Numbered from the stretch's first letter, positions 18,465 through 26,989 are shown. The stretch: DNA of 64,000 bases from Mycobacterium gordonae (GCF_017086405.1 NZ_CP070973.1:4434739-4498738); one strand, 5' to 3'. Numbers and translations: made by a program. The notes: generated by a model from the letters alone, not told the origin.

Positions 18465-19277
18465 TTACCGCGGAAGACCAGTCGCCCTGCGCCTTGGACT
18501 AGGGTCTCGCGGCAATTGGAGAAGTCGATGCGACTCTCGAGGCGCTCCATCCTTCGAGGGGATTCGTTTCCAGACGCGCGTTGGGGGCCCGCCTTTCTCC
18601 CCGCTGGGACAAGTCTTCTGTCGGGCTCCGGTTGGATCATCCGGGTCGGGAACCTTTGTCAGCATCGCTTCCATGCGGCGGCGGAAGGTGTCGGTCCGCA
18701 CCCCTTCACCGAGGACCCATTGATGGATTTCTTGGAGTTGTGGAAGCGTGAGCTCGTCTGTGCCACTGAGGTTCTCCGGATCTGGGAACAATTCGTATTC
18801 TTCACGCAGTTCGGCTGCAGCCCTCTTCACGATGGCGTCATGGTCAAAGAGCAACTCGGGTTCGATCGAACCGTCGGGTCTAATCGGTACGAATTCACCC
18901 TCCGCGCGTTCCAACTGATCCCGCGGCTGAACAAGATAATGCGCGAGCGACATCGACCAGCTGCTGCGTTTGTCGCGTCCCGGCTTGTCGAACACCCCTA
19001 CGAGGTGCGCTCTCGGCGTGCCGATCGGAACAGATTCGCCGGCAACGCCGTGCAGGGCCGCATCGATCGGTCCAAGATCCAGGCGGACCTTCATCAGCGC
19101 AGCACGGAGGCCGTCGCCGACCGTCTCACCCTCGCGCAGGAAGCGGCCCGGCAAGACCTTGCCGCGCGGAGCCTTGCTGCGGTCCTGTACCAGCACAGCC
19201 AAGCGGCCCTGATCAAGAGTGAGCACCGCAATATCCACGGCCACGTTAGGGCCGCGGTAATCATCGAATTCAGCCAT
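18465..19277 (-). CDS. NrtR-like transcription regulator (Nudix domain + winged helix)
   Basis: The product is 270 residues. Residues 1-150 form a Nudix-like domain that in NrtR proteins senses ADP-ribose or related nucleotides. The Nudix box is degenerate: after GRFLREGE the catalytic Glu cluster is replaced by RAALMKVRLDLG, so hydrolysis is unlikely, as in NrtR regulators. LTLPQLQEIHQWVLG...TFRRRM near 200 is the winged-helix DNA-binding part of this family, and the C-terminus contains GPPTRVWK. ATG 19277 is preferred to a TTG two codons earlier. It is transcribed divergently from the ARPP-1 gene across 323 bases, the usual position for a local regulator, so it probably represses that operon. 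Confidence 0.75.
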   Translation of the reverse strand: MAEFDDYRGPNVAVDIAVLTLDQGRLAVLVQDRSKAPRGKVLPGRFLREGETVGDGLRAALMKVRLDLGPIDAALHGVAGESVPIGTPRAHLVGVFDKPGRDKRSSWSMSLAHYLVQPRDQLERAEGEFVPIRPDGSIEPELLFDHDAIVKRAAAELREEYELFPDPENLSGTDELTLPQLQEIHQWVLGEGVRTDTFRRRMEAMLTKVPDPDDPTGARQKTCPSGEKGGPPTRVWKRIPSKDGAPRESHRLLQLPRDPSPRRRATGLPR

Positions 19278-19527
19278 TGGCAACCACGGGCGCGGCGTCC
19301 GCGATGCTGACCCCGTCCCCCGTTCCTCCTGTTCTTGAGCAATTGCGGGCGCTGCTTGACACGCCCTGTGCCGCTGAGCATTCGCGAAGCGACCCTTCCC
19401 CGTCCAGCGTGGTTTGTTTCAGCAACAGGTAAGCGGACGTCCGAACCCGCGTCCCGTACCTGGCGGGTTGAGACACGCACCCGTCACGCCCACCCATCGC
19501 CGTCACCTACACAGCATATTCGACACG

Positions 19528-19590
19528 TGCGATAACCGGTTGTTCGACAATTGCGACGACTCTAGGTAGTCTCGTTTCTGCGACAACCGG
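19528..19590 (+). promoter_or_regulatory. direct repeats in front of the ARPP-1 operon
   Basis: TGCGATAACCGG (19528-19539) and TGCGACAACCGG (19579-19590) are 51 bases apart, and TTGTTCGACAA lies between them. A possible promoter is TTCGAC (19543-19548) and TAGTCT (19567-19572) with an 18-base spacer, which places one repeat upstream of it and one downstream. A ribosome site, GGGGAGG, then precedes ATG 19601. The repeats are candidate operators for the divergent Nudix-type regulator. The remainder of the 19278-19600 gap shows no gene. Confidence 0.45.
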
Positions 19591-19600
19591 GGAGGTCTTC

Positions 19601-20455
19601 ATGGAAAATGTCCACGTAGGACGCGGCACGGCACGCGGCGCACTGGGAGTGTTCCCGGTATGGGGAGAGGTCGACATAGCACGTGACTACAGCACCGCCC
19701 TCTCGGACGCACGGGTCATCGAGAAGGCCCAGCCGGATGTCGCGACCCTGATGGTGGCCAATGCCGCAGATCGCCCCCTGCTACTCCTGGAGGGACAGGT
19801 GCTCGAAAGTGGATGGCAGAACCGGATGATCGCCCGGTCGCTAATCGTGGCACCGAACGACGAAACTGCCGTCGGCGTCGTGTGCGTTGAGGCCGGACGC
19901 TGGAACGGCCTGCGTCAGCATGCGGACTCGCACCGGCGAGCGGCCACCCGGGTGCAAGCCGGCCTGCGCGCCGGCGGCGATCGACAGAGCGAAGTCTGGA
20001 AGCGGGTCTCCGAGTACGACGCCCGCTACGGACGCAATGACACGTCCTCGTTCGTCGAGCACGCCAATCGAGCCGCTGAGCGCGTAAGCCCGCTCGTCGA
20101 GGGACTGCGACCATTCCCCGGACAGATAGGCGTAGTGATCGCGGTCGGCGGCTATCCGGTGTCCGCTGAGCTGTTCGGCTCTCCCCTGACGCTGGCCGAA
20201 CAGTTTTCGGCGATCGTCGCGGCGGCCGCGATGGACGCGGTCGAGCGCCCTGGTGAGGTCACACCGTCGCGGCGGGTTCGGCGCTTCATCGCCGGAGCCG
20301 CGAATGTTCACGTGCACCGCACCGCGCGAGCCGGTGCCGGCAGCACCGTCGCCGGAGCGAACGACGACGCCTCGATCTCGCTGTTGCGTTGGCGGGGCCG
20401 CGATGTACACACCAGTGTGCTCAACCCGCGACACGAACTGATCCGTGCCTCGTAG
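19601..20455 (+). CDS. ARPP-1 family protein (ADP-ribose pathway associated)
   Basis: The product is 284 residues, soluble, with no signal peptide. Features recalled from the ARPP-1 (DUF6569-type) family are all present: an N-terminal ALGVFPVWG strand, VANAADRPLLLLEGQVLESGWQNRMIARS split by short loops, CVEAGRW, a VWKRVSEY helix and GVVIAVGGYPVSAELFG. The family name means a protein associated with ADP-ribosylglycohydrolase and rhodanese/phosphatase genes; its biochemical activity is unknown. It is the first gene of a three-gene operon behind a strong GGAGG site. The next gene starts 65 bases later. The family call is from memory of conserved segments. Confidence 0.65.
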   Translation: MENVHVGRGTARGALGVFPVWGEVDIARDYSTALSDARVIEKAQPDVATLMVANAADRPLLLLEGQVLESGWQNRMIARSLIVAPNDETAVGVVCVEAGRWNGLRQHADSHRRAATRVQAGLRAGGDRQSEVWKRVSEYDARYGRNDTSSFVEHANRAAERVSPLVEGLRPFPGQIGVVIAVGGYPVSAELFGSPLTLAEQFSAIVAAAAMDAVERPGEVTPSRRVRRFIAGAANVHVHRTARAGAGSTVAGANDDASISLLRWRGRDVHTSVLNPRHELIRAS

Positions 20456-20520
20456 GCGGTATCTATCTCAGTTTTACATTGCTGCACAGTATCTTTCGCC
20501 TGTAGGAAGCGAGCGCACTC

Positions 20521-21543
20521 ATGACTTCAAACTGGTTTGAGCAACTGACGGGGTTCAGCGAGTCGGACTACCTCACCACCCAACGCCGACTTGTCGTCGA
20601 GGGCGACACCCTCACGTCGACTGTCAACGGCAAGAGTTACGGCATTGGGCACCTGTCACTTCCAACGCTGGCCGAATTGCGGACCAGCGCACCCAATCCA
20701 TCCGGACCACGGACCACCGTCACGTCAATCGTTGGCGACGTACGCAGACATCACGCCGATCCAGCGTTGCGGGGGGCGCTGTTTCAGGTGGCATCGCAAT
20801 GTAACCTGCTCGAGATGACTTGCCCAACGGTGACGCCAGAGGACGGGGTAACCCGGTACGCCGGCGACCACACCCAAGGACCGGCCTGTGCGATCGCCGC
20901 CGGCGCCGCAACGATCTACCGCAACTACGGCGTGGCTGTTGGAGGCCAGATCGGTCAAACCGCGACGCATCAGGTGGATGCATTGGCACACATGGGTTAC
21001 GCCCTTTCCGCCGCCCTCGCCGCTCCGGTATCGGAGCTGTGGACGATGCACAACGGCTACGCGGCATGCACCGAGGCCGGGCTGCGCGCCATCACCAACC
21101 TGCTCGACGGCGCGACCGCCGAGCAGCGTGACGCCCTGCGCGGAACCCTCGCCATCGGACTTCACCGCAACGTCGAAGTCACCGATGTGAAGTCAAAGGA
21201 CCAGTTCGTGTCGCAGGCATACTGCTCCGCGTTGCCAGTCGGCTACTACCGATCCAACGGCGACTGGGCAGCGTTCGCCCGCTTGGTACTCGAAAGTGCC
21301 TACGAAGCAACGTTGTTGGCAGCATCCGAACAAGCATCAACCGGGGGGTCCGACACAGTGCTACTGACTCGACTCGGTGGCGGATCGTTCGGAAACGACG
21401 ACGCCTGGATTGATGACGCCATGATGCGCGCCTTGCGAATAGTCGAGCACGCCGCTCTCGATGTCCGGATCGTGAGCTACGGCCAGCCCAATGCTTCGGT
21501 CCGCGCGATTGTCGATCAATGGAACGGGAAGGAGCCCACATGA
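20521..21543 (+). CDS. conserved protein with macrodomain/PARG-like features
   Basis: The product is 340 residues, soluble. Conserved-looking segments are ALFQVASQCNLLEM near 80-95, VTPEDGVTRYAGDHTQGPACAIAAGAATIYRNY at about 100-140 and LLTRLGGGSFGNDDAWID near 280. Close relatives remembered from bacteria and some eukaryotes keep the QVASQ-N-LEM and TQGPACA motifs. The GGG.FGN turn recalls the ADP-ribose-binding loops of macrodomain or poly(ADP-ribose) glycohydrolase folds, so binding or hydrolysis of an ADP-ribose derivative is a reasonable inference but not proven. It is the middle gene of the cassette and ends in an ATGA overlap with the phosphatase gene. Confidence 0.6.
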   Translation: MTSNWFEQLTGFSESDYLTTQRRLVVEGDTLTSTVNGKSYGIGHLSLPTLAELRTSAPNPSGPRTTVTSIVGDVRRHHADPALRGALFQVASQCNLLEMTCPTVTPEDGVTRYAGDHTQGPACAIAAGAATIYRNYGVAVGGQIGQTATHQVDALAHMGYALSAALAAPVSELWTMHNGYAACTEAGLRAITNLLDGATAEQRDALRGTLAIGLHRNVEVTDVKSKDQFVSQAYCSALPVGYYRSNGDWAAFARLVLESAYEATLLAASEQASTGGSDTVLLTRLGGGSFGNDDAWIDDAMMRALRIVEHAALDVRIVSYGQPNASVRAIVDQWNGKEPT

Positions 21544-22079
21544 CGTGGCCCCACGATGAGACTTTCCACGCCTGGTGGGTAATGCCCGACCAGCTGCTGG
21601 CGGGCGAGTACCCGGGCGCGCTGACACGCGCCAAGGCGACGGCGAAACTCCGCATGCTCGAAGAAGCGGGCGTCGACACGATCATCGACCTCACCGAGGA
21701 CGTCGACGGTCTTGAGCCGTATTCGCACCTGCTCGACGAAATCACCGCCGGCAGCGGCCGATCAATCCGGCGCTACCACCACCCCATCCCCGACAACCAC
21801 GTCATCGACGACGCCGGCTATGACGACATCCTGGCGCGGATCAACGACGAAATCGGTTCGGGCAGAACTGTTTACGTTCACTGCTGGGGAGGGCGCGGCC
21901 GCACGTCAACCGTGGTCGGGTGCTGGCTCATCGAGCAGGGACTCGATTACGACGCGACAATCGCCCGACTCAAGGAGTTGCGATGCAACACCAAGAAGTC
22001 GCACGTTTCCGTCCCTGAGTCCCGTTCACAACACGAGGTCCTGCGGCGGCGCGCCGACGCAAACAGCCCGACCATGTGA
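21540..22079 (+). CDS. dual-specificity/tyrosine-phosphatase-type CX5R phosphatase
   Basis: The product is 179 residues with the phosphatase loop HCWGGRGRTS. Cys115 is the nucleophile and Arg121 binds phosphate. LLAGEYPG, GVDTIIDLTE and YHHPIPDNHVID are the surrounding motifs of a prokaryotic dual-specificity family. ATG 21540 overlaps the upstream stop and follows GGGAAGGAG. In the ADP-ribose cassettes I recall, such phosphatases are proposed to act on a phosphorylated ADP-ribose or nucleotide intermediate rather than on proteins; that is inference. The tail ends RRRADANSPTM, echoing the read-through tail of the permease at 13 kb. The gene is convergent with the NERD helicase, 16 bases away. 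Confidence 0.8.
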   Translation: MTWPHDETFHAWWVMPDQLLAGEYPGALTRAKATAKLRMLEEAGVDTIIDLTEDVDGLEPYSHLLDEITAGSGRSIRRYHHPIPDNHVIDDAGYDDILARINDEIGSGRTVYVHCWGGRGRTSTVVGCWLIEQGLDYDATIARLKELRCNTKKSHVSVPESRSQHEVLRRRADANSPTM

Positions 22080-22095
22080 CGGCGGTGCCGGAACT

Positions 22096-23769
22096 CTAAA
22101 CCGCACGCAGCTGCAGCCGTCGAGCGAGATCCGGCCCGCCAACTTCTCGGATGAAAGCTGGATCCCCACACACCACAAGCTGATCCCGAGCCCGGGATAG
22201 TCCGACGTAGAGTCGTTCCCGCGAGCGCTCGAACGCCGCCTGCTCGTTGACGACTAGCACGATCGCGCGTCGCTCAAGTCCCTTGAAGCCCAGCACATGT
22301 CCGTAGAACACCTGCTCTGCATCCCAGAAGCTGTCCCAATAGGCAGCGTTGCCCGCGGCTTGTCGCTCCTTCTGCTCGGGGTGCCGGCTGCCGGTGGTCA
22401 ACAGAGCGACGTCTTCTGGGCGCCATCCTTCATCGAGAAGCGACTCGATCTCGTCGTCGCCGACACCCATCGCGTCCTCGCGCGAGCAGGCAACGAACTT
22501 GACGGCGGGGCCGTCTCCGCCGAGGAAACGCATCGTGTGGTCGACCAGCGGCTGAAAAGCGTTGGCGATCTGCTTGGTGTTGCGGACGTTGTGGTCGAGG
22601 ATCAGCGGCACCAGCGGAACTGGCGGGGACCCATGCCGGCTGAACACCCGCTGCCCCTCGTCACTGAAGACGTAGAGTCCGCCTGATTCCTCATCTTTCA
22701 GCGCTGCGAGCAATGGGTCCCACCAGGCATCGGCGAAGTCCTGCGCTTCGTCGACCACGATCGAGTCATAGCGATGGCCAGGCGCCAATTGTGCTGCCAG
22801 CTCTGCCATCTGCTGCGGAAGATCATGCTCCCAGAACTGCACCGTCTGCTCGGTGCGCAGGGATTCGTCCGGCCCTTGTGGTGCGCCCCACAGAACCCCC
22901 AAGGCGTGGAACTCGCCGACGTAAGCGGGCTTCTGGCGTCGCGGCCAGGCTGCGCTGACGCGCTCAAGGTAGGACGCCAGGCCGTGGGAGTAACACACGA
23001 GCGCCACCCGTTGACCTTGCTGCGCGAGCCGGCGCGCTTGTTCGATGGCCAGGAAGGTCTTGCCGCTGCCGGCGCCGCCGCGCACTTCAACCCGGTTGAT
23101 GAGGCGGATGGCGTCGAGGATGACGGACTGGTGTCCGGTGAGGGTATCGGCGGTGTCCTCGTTGGCTAAGGCGCGGGCGACCACATCACGTTGCGGTAAT
23201 CCTCTGCCGCTCAACACGATGCGGAGTTGGCTGATTCCGTCCTCGGTGAGCAGCGGTCGGTCCAGTTCCTGACGGATGAGGATGCTGCGCAGTTTGTGCG
23301 CCAGCGCGGGGAGGTCGGTGCGGTCGACGATTTTCCAGCGGGGGCATTCCGGTAGTGAAAAATCCTCCGGTAGTTCGACATTGGGCAGAACGACGACGTG
23401 GTCCCAGCGCATTCGGGCTTGTGTCCAGCGTGGGTCTCCTTCGACGTAGCTCCGTAACGCGTAGCACGCTTCGCGCGCTTGGCGGACCGGCTCGATGTTC
23501 ACTAGTTTGCCGCCGCGGATCTGGCACCAGCCTTCACCGTCATGCCAGACTTCACCGCCCTTGACCTCCAGGCAGACGATGCCGGCACCCTCGATGCCGA
23601 CGACGAAGTCGACCTCATGGTCCTTGAGATGGTCGGTGACGCGCTGGTTCGGGATCACCACGTCGTTCGGCTGCAGTTGGTCGGTCAGCGCGTGATAGAC
23701 GCATCGTTCGGCGCCGTTGAGCAGGCGCGGGGTTACGCGACGCAACTGCGTCGACTCAGTCTCCGCCAT
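22096..23769 (-). CDS. NERD-nuclease/SF1 helicase fusion
   Basis: The product is 557 residues. Residues 20-110 form a NERD nuclease-related domain with HEVDFVVG (Asp54) and CLEVKGG (Glu68, Lys70), the expected D-ExK metal site. A superfamily 1 helicase follows: Walker A GGAGSGKT at 231-238, Walker B VDEAQD, an FSDEGQRVF motif III, LDHNVRNT and a C-terminal YVGLSRARD motif VI. It probably processes DNA ends or foreign DNA in the cytosol. ATG 23769 is chosen over a TTG five codons upstream. It is a lone gene, and a broken copy lies at 10497-10936. Proteins of this kind are common in defence and mobile regions. Confidence 0.85.
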   Translation of the reverse strand: MAETESTQLRRVTPRLLNGAERCVYHALTDQLQPNDVVIPNQRVTDHLKDHEVDFVVGIEGAGIVCLEVKGGEVWHDGEGWCQIRGGKLVNIEPVRQAREACYALRSYVEGDPRWTQARMRWDHVVVLPNVELPEDFSLPECPRWKIVDRTDLPALAHKLRSILIRQELDRPLLTEDGISQLRIVLSGRGLPQRDVVARALANEDTADTLTGHQSVILDAIRLINRVEVRGGAGSGKTFLAIEQARRLAQQGQRVALVCYSHGLASYLERVSAAWPRRQKPAYVGEFHALGVLWGAPQGPDESLRTEQTVQFWEHDLPQQMAELAAQLAPGHRYDSIVVDEAQDFADAWWDPLLAALKDEESGGLYVFSDEGQRVFSRHGSPPVPLVPLILDHNVRNTKQIANAFQPLVDHTMRFLGGDGPAVKFVACSREDAMGVGDDEIESLLDEGWRPEDVALLTTGSRHPEQKERQAAGNAAYWDSFWDAEQVFYGHVLGFKGLERRAIVLVVNEQAAFERSRERLYVGLSRARDQLVVCGDPAFIREVGGPDLARRLQLRAV

Positions 23770-23784
23770 TACACGATTGAACAA

Positions 23785-24249
23785 CGCGGCGGTGACATGT
23801 AGTCAAGATTCGCACTAGCACCGTCGTAGCAACTCACTGACTCAGTTGGCTCACCGACTTTGATGAATCGCCATCCGCGGCGGAAGCTGTCAGGTCTTTT
23901 TGCTGAACTGACTGCGGCGGCGAGGCTGACGGACGTGTTCTTTCGTTCGTGGACACGCCCTACCAAGGTTCGTAATGGTCGCGCCGCAACAGCTGGCAAG
24001 CATGCAGTTCATCCGCTTTCGCCGATGACTTCCGCCCATCACGCGGCCGTGAAGAATCGGGTGACACCGAAATGCGCAGCATGGCCCATACGCTGCCGCC
24101 CCCGGCGGACAAAGAGCTTATGCATGGCGGGTGCATAACGGGCGGGACGATTTGCACCGACGGTATTCCTCGGCGGGGCAGGGCTGCCCGGTCCTTGAAT
24201 TGGCCTAGCCTCGCAGATACTTGATGACTTCGCGGAAGGAGGGAACGTC
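23785..24249. other. gap between helicase and ankyrin genes
   Basis: These 465 bases hold no gene I would defend. Short plus-strand frames at 23860 and 24084 lack ribosome sites and family features. The end carries a strong AAGGAGGGA ribosome site (24235-24243) for the ankyrin gene. Base composition is mixed, as expected for an insertion scar. Confidence 0.35.
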
Positions 24250-24993
24250 ATGATTGGGCCAGAGAACGCACCGACCGACGAACCCTTCGTCTGGCGCGGG
24301 ATACTCGACCCTGACCTGTTGTTCGACGACGACGTATCGGCGAGTCATGAATGTGCCGATGCGGCCAAAGTAGGAGACTGGGCAACAGTATTCGAACTGC
24401 TCGACGACGACGAACTACACGTAGACATCAATGGGTGGCGGCCCGGCGGGACCACCTGGTTCACCGTCTTGCACCAAGCGGCCTGGCAGGGCGCACCCAA
24501 CGAAGTCGCCGCCGAACTCATCCGACGTGGCGCCTTGAAGTCACTCACCGACGCACGGGGACGCACCGCCCACGACATCCGGTGCGAACGGGATCTCAAA
24601 GCGGTTCACCCCAAAGACATTGCCGCACAACAGCGCAAATCACTTATTCTGCGCACGCGCTATCTCAAGCCACCGCCTTCCCCCCTGGCGGAATACGAAA
24701 TCCGCGCGCTCGAGTGGCACCTCGCCGAAGTCATCGACAGCCGCATTTGCGGCGTGCTCTATGACGGCCGCGATCCCCAACGTGTCCTGCGATACCCTCC
24801 CGTGGAGATCTTGCATGAGGTGCCGGGCCAGCGCATATGGTTCCCCGTGCCCGGGATGTACGGGGGCTTCGACATCACGTTGGCGCAAGACCATCTCGAT
24901 GTGAAGAGTTGGTGCCGCGTTGTCGGCGGTTCGGGACAGGCACATGTGGTCACGACGCAAGGCGCCATTCTGGTCGATCAAGGATTCGTGTAG
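24250..24993 (+). CDS. ankyrin-repeat protein
   Basis: The product is 247 residues, soluble, with a strong AAGGAGGGA site in front. One clear ankyrin repeat is visible: TVLHQAAWQGAPNEVAAELIRRGA followed by a DARGRTAHDI turn, at roughly residues 75-112, preceded by a weaker helix pair (AAKVGDWATVFELLDDD). The second half, from about 140, has no recognised domain; it includes a histidine in LEWHLAEVID and an aromatic-rich FPVPGMYGGFDITL segment. I recall actinobacterial proteins with this ankyrin + unknown-domain pairing, but no function. Ankyrin repeats imply a protein partner. There is no operon partner on the same strand closer than the DUF732 gene. Confidence 0.65.
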   Translation: MIGPENAPTDEPFVWRGILDPDLLFDDDVSASHECADAAKVGDWATVFELLDDDELHVDINGWRPGGTTWFTVLHQAAWQGAPNEVAAELIRRGALKSLTDARGRTAHDIRCERDLKAVHPKDIAAQQRKSLILRTRYLKPPPSPLAEYEIRALEWHLAEVIDSRICGVLYDGRDPQRVLRYPPVEILHEVPGQRIWFPVPGMYGGFDITLAQDHLDVKSWCRVVGGSGQAHVVTTQGAILVDQGFV

Positions 24994-25122
24994 TCCGGCA
25001 GCAAACCCCTGCACAGGTGTTCGACTTCCACGTACGCCGGCCCTTGCGCATTTCGCTGTCGGGATTTGCTTGTCGGTGGCCAATCGTATTCTTTGCTCCT
25101 CGGCGCGATGCGAGGGGGAAAT

Positions 25123-25464
25123 ATGCGCGGACATGCGGTTATTGCGGTAGTGCTCGCGACATGCGGGGCATTGGCGTTGTCGGGTCCGGCTCGGGCCGAC
25201 CAGTACGACTTTATCTCCGAGCTGGACAACTCGGGGGTGAGCTACGCGTCGATCACCGACATGATCAGTATCGGCAAGGAGCTCTGCCACGACCTCCGAA
25301 ACGAGGTGTCGCCTTCGTTGGTGCTCGGCAAGCTACGCAGGACGGGTTTCGCGCCGACCGAGGCGGCGATCATCCTGACCGCGGCAGTGAATAACTTGTG
25401 TCCGGACACCAAGTCCTTGGTTGTCGCCTGGGCACGTGGGAATGGCTATACCGGTCCGGTGTGA
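25123..25464 (+). CDS. secreted DUF732 protein
   Basis: The product is 113 residues with a signal peptide (hydrophobic core at 5-20, cleavage probably after GPARA at 25), so about 88 residues are exported. DQYDFISELDNSGVSYAS, ITDMISIGKELCHDL and AVNNLCPDT match the small mycobacterial DUF732 family. The two cysteines probably form a disulphide. The function of the family is not known. GAGGGGGA five bases before ATG 25123 fixes the start; ATG 25108 is less likely because it would precede the ribosome site. Confidence 0.85.
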   Translation: MRGHAVIAVVLATCGALALSGPARADQYDFISELDNSGVSYASITDMISIGKELCHDLRNEVSPSLVLGKLRRTGFAPTEAAIILTAAVNNLCPDTKSLVVAWARGNGYTGPV

Positions 25465-25863
25465 GGGTGTGGACAAGCCAAACTAGCCGGCGAGCCGCCG
25501 TAACAATGCGCGCGGATTCATCGAACCTGTCAACCCCGCTCGCTACGTCCATCAGACTTCGCTTGGAAGGGTTGTACGACTTGACCAATGGCTTCGACGC
25601 ATGGCGGTCCGGCGGCGGGCTCTGGGACCTTCAGCGGAGTTCCGCGACGGCCAGTTGGCAGCCACGAGGACGACGTGGAACAGCGCAGCCGTCTTCTGGT
25701 CGTGCAACACACCGGCTGGGGCGCTCATCGACCAGGAACTGCTGGGGCCCCTGCTGTATTGCGCGCTGAGATCGACAGCGTGGGCTCAGAGCGTGGCGCG
25801 ATGGCTATACCTTGAGGCCAAATAGAATTCAATGCAGAGGCCGGGTCAAATAGGGGGATACAA
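25465..25863. other. 399-base stretch with no defensible gene
   Basis: Overlapping frames exist on the plus strand at 25506-25769 and 25601-25825. The latter ends FRDGQLAATRTTWNSAAVFW... and LLGPLLYCALRSTAWAQSVARWLY, which could be the tail of a lost gene. None has a ribosome site. A site, GGGGGA (25853-25858), near the end serves the next gene. Confidence 0.3.
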
Positions 25864-26280
25864 GTGTTCGGACGTAGCGACGACGAATGGGACTTACTGC
25901 TGGACAACGCAATAACAGTCTTGAAGGAGGAGGCTGGACGACGGGGAATGACGTCCTATAGCAAGCTAGACACTGAGCTAGTGCGTCGGACCGGTCACCC
26001 GGCGTTCGACTTCTCGCTCGAACGAGACCGGACCGCGATGGGCAGACTCCTGGGTCAGGTGGTGGAACAGACTCGCGCCGAGAACGGTGGAATGCTTTCG
26101 GCGATTGTTACTTACATCGACGGCACCGACCCAGGTCCTGGATTCTTCAAGCTTGCAACGCACCTCGGCTTGCTTCCGCCATCACCGACGAAGGAGGACA
26201 AGTTGACGTTCTGGTCGCAACAGGTCGCGAGGTTGCACGATTGCTACGCACCGCCACGTCGGCGCTCAACAGGTAGATGA
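25864..26280 (+). CDS. conserved hypothetical protein
   Basis: The product is 138 residues from GTG 25864, five bases after GGGGGA. It is soluble and has mixed charge. MTSYSKLDTELVRRTGHPAFDF, then ERDRTAMGRLLGQVVEQT and IVTYIDGTDPGPGFFKLATHLGLL read like an ordered alpha/beta protein conserved in actinobacteria. I recall similar short proteins near mobile and defence genes but no function. It is followed after 49 bases by the DUF7002-like gene on the same strand, so the two may be co-transcribed. Confidence 0.6.
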   Translation: MFGRSDDEWDLLLDNAITVLKEEAGRRGMTSYSKLDTELVRRTGHPAFDFSLERDRTAMGRLLGQVVEQTRAENGGMLSAIVTYIDGTDPGPGFFKLATHLGLLPPSPTKEDKLTFWSQQVARLHDCYAPPRRRSTGR

Positions 26281-26329
26281 TCAGCACACTAACCCTCAGA
26301 TTCTCACCGTTTCGCGTACCTTGATTCAG

Positions 26330-26989
26330 GTGGATCCCGACGAATTCGTCGATCGCTATCCGACGCTGTACCACATGGCCGAACAAGCAGCTTGGCCGTC
26401 GATTCAGCGGCACGGTCTTCTCAGCACGGCGGCGATTGTCGATCTGTTCGACCCAAGTCCAGGCGTTCGGGATGCCGTCCTGTCCCAGGTTAGAGACTCG
26501 TCAATCACGCTTCGCCGCGACGGGCTCGACGAAGTGACAATCCGGGATCAGTTGCCACTGAAATTTCTCGACGCATGTCTGCAAGAGGGCGTCTCGAGGC
26601 AGGATTTCCTCGACGCCCTCAACGGACGGGTTTTCTTTTGGCTGACAGAGCAGCGGCTGCAGCGACTACTAAACGCCAAGGCATACCGGGGCCGCCGTCA
26701 CCTCATCCTGTCCATTGATACCCGTGCGCTGCTCGCCAAGTATGCGACCGAGATCGAACTCGCTCCCTACAACACCGGGAGTGCGCATGTACCGAACGCG
26801 CCCAATCGGGGACCCGGCGTTTTCACTTCGCTCTCGGATTATCCGTTCGCATTTTGGCGCGTTAAGCGTGGCCGAAAAGGTGAACACGTTGTAGAACTGA
26901 CAGTTCGCTACTCAGTTCCCGACGTGATCGCGTTCATCCAACGAGCTGAGCTTAGGGATAACACTGGTGAGACTGTGAAGGTCGAGTGA
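26330..26989 (+). CDS. DUF7002-like protein, possible ADP-ribosyltransferase fold
   Basis: The product is 219 residues from GTG 26330 (a TTG three codons earlier is the alternative). YPTLYHMAEQAAWPSIQRHGLLS at the N-terminus, NGRVFFWLTEQRLQRLL in the middle and HLILSIDTRALL match what I remember of DUF7002. The opening YH...WPSI..HGLLS strongly recalls the first strand and helix of ART-fold enzymes such as DarT (DUF4433), where a His-containing strand starts the NAD site. A mono-ADP-ribosyltransferase or ART-derived role is therefore inferred, with no catalytic Glu assigned. Its neighbours are an unknown small protein and an unknown coiled protein. Confidence 0.55.
   Translation: MDPDEFVDRYPTLYHMAEQAAWPSIQRHGLLSTAAIVDLFDPSPGVRDAVLSQVRDSSITLRRDGLDEVTIRDQLPLKFLDACLQEGVSRQDFLDALNGRVFFWLTEQRLQRLLNAKAYRGRRHLILSIDTRALLAKYATEIELAPYNTGSAHVPNAPNRGPGVFTSLSDYPFAFWRVKRGRKGEHVVELTVRYSVPDVIAFIQRAELRDNTGETVKVE

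Noticed and set aside
24084..24227. A 47-codon plus-strand frame beginning MAHTLPPPADKEL before the ankyrin gene
   Set aside because: It has no ribosome site or recognisable family, and the strong site downstream belongs to the ankyrin gene.
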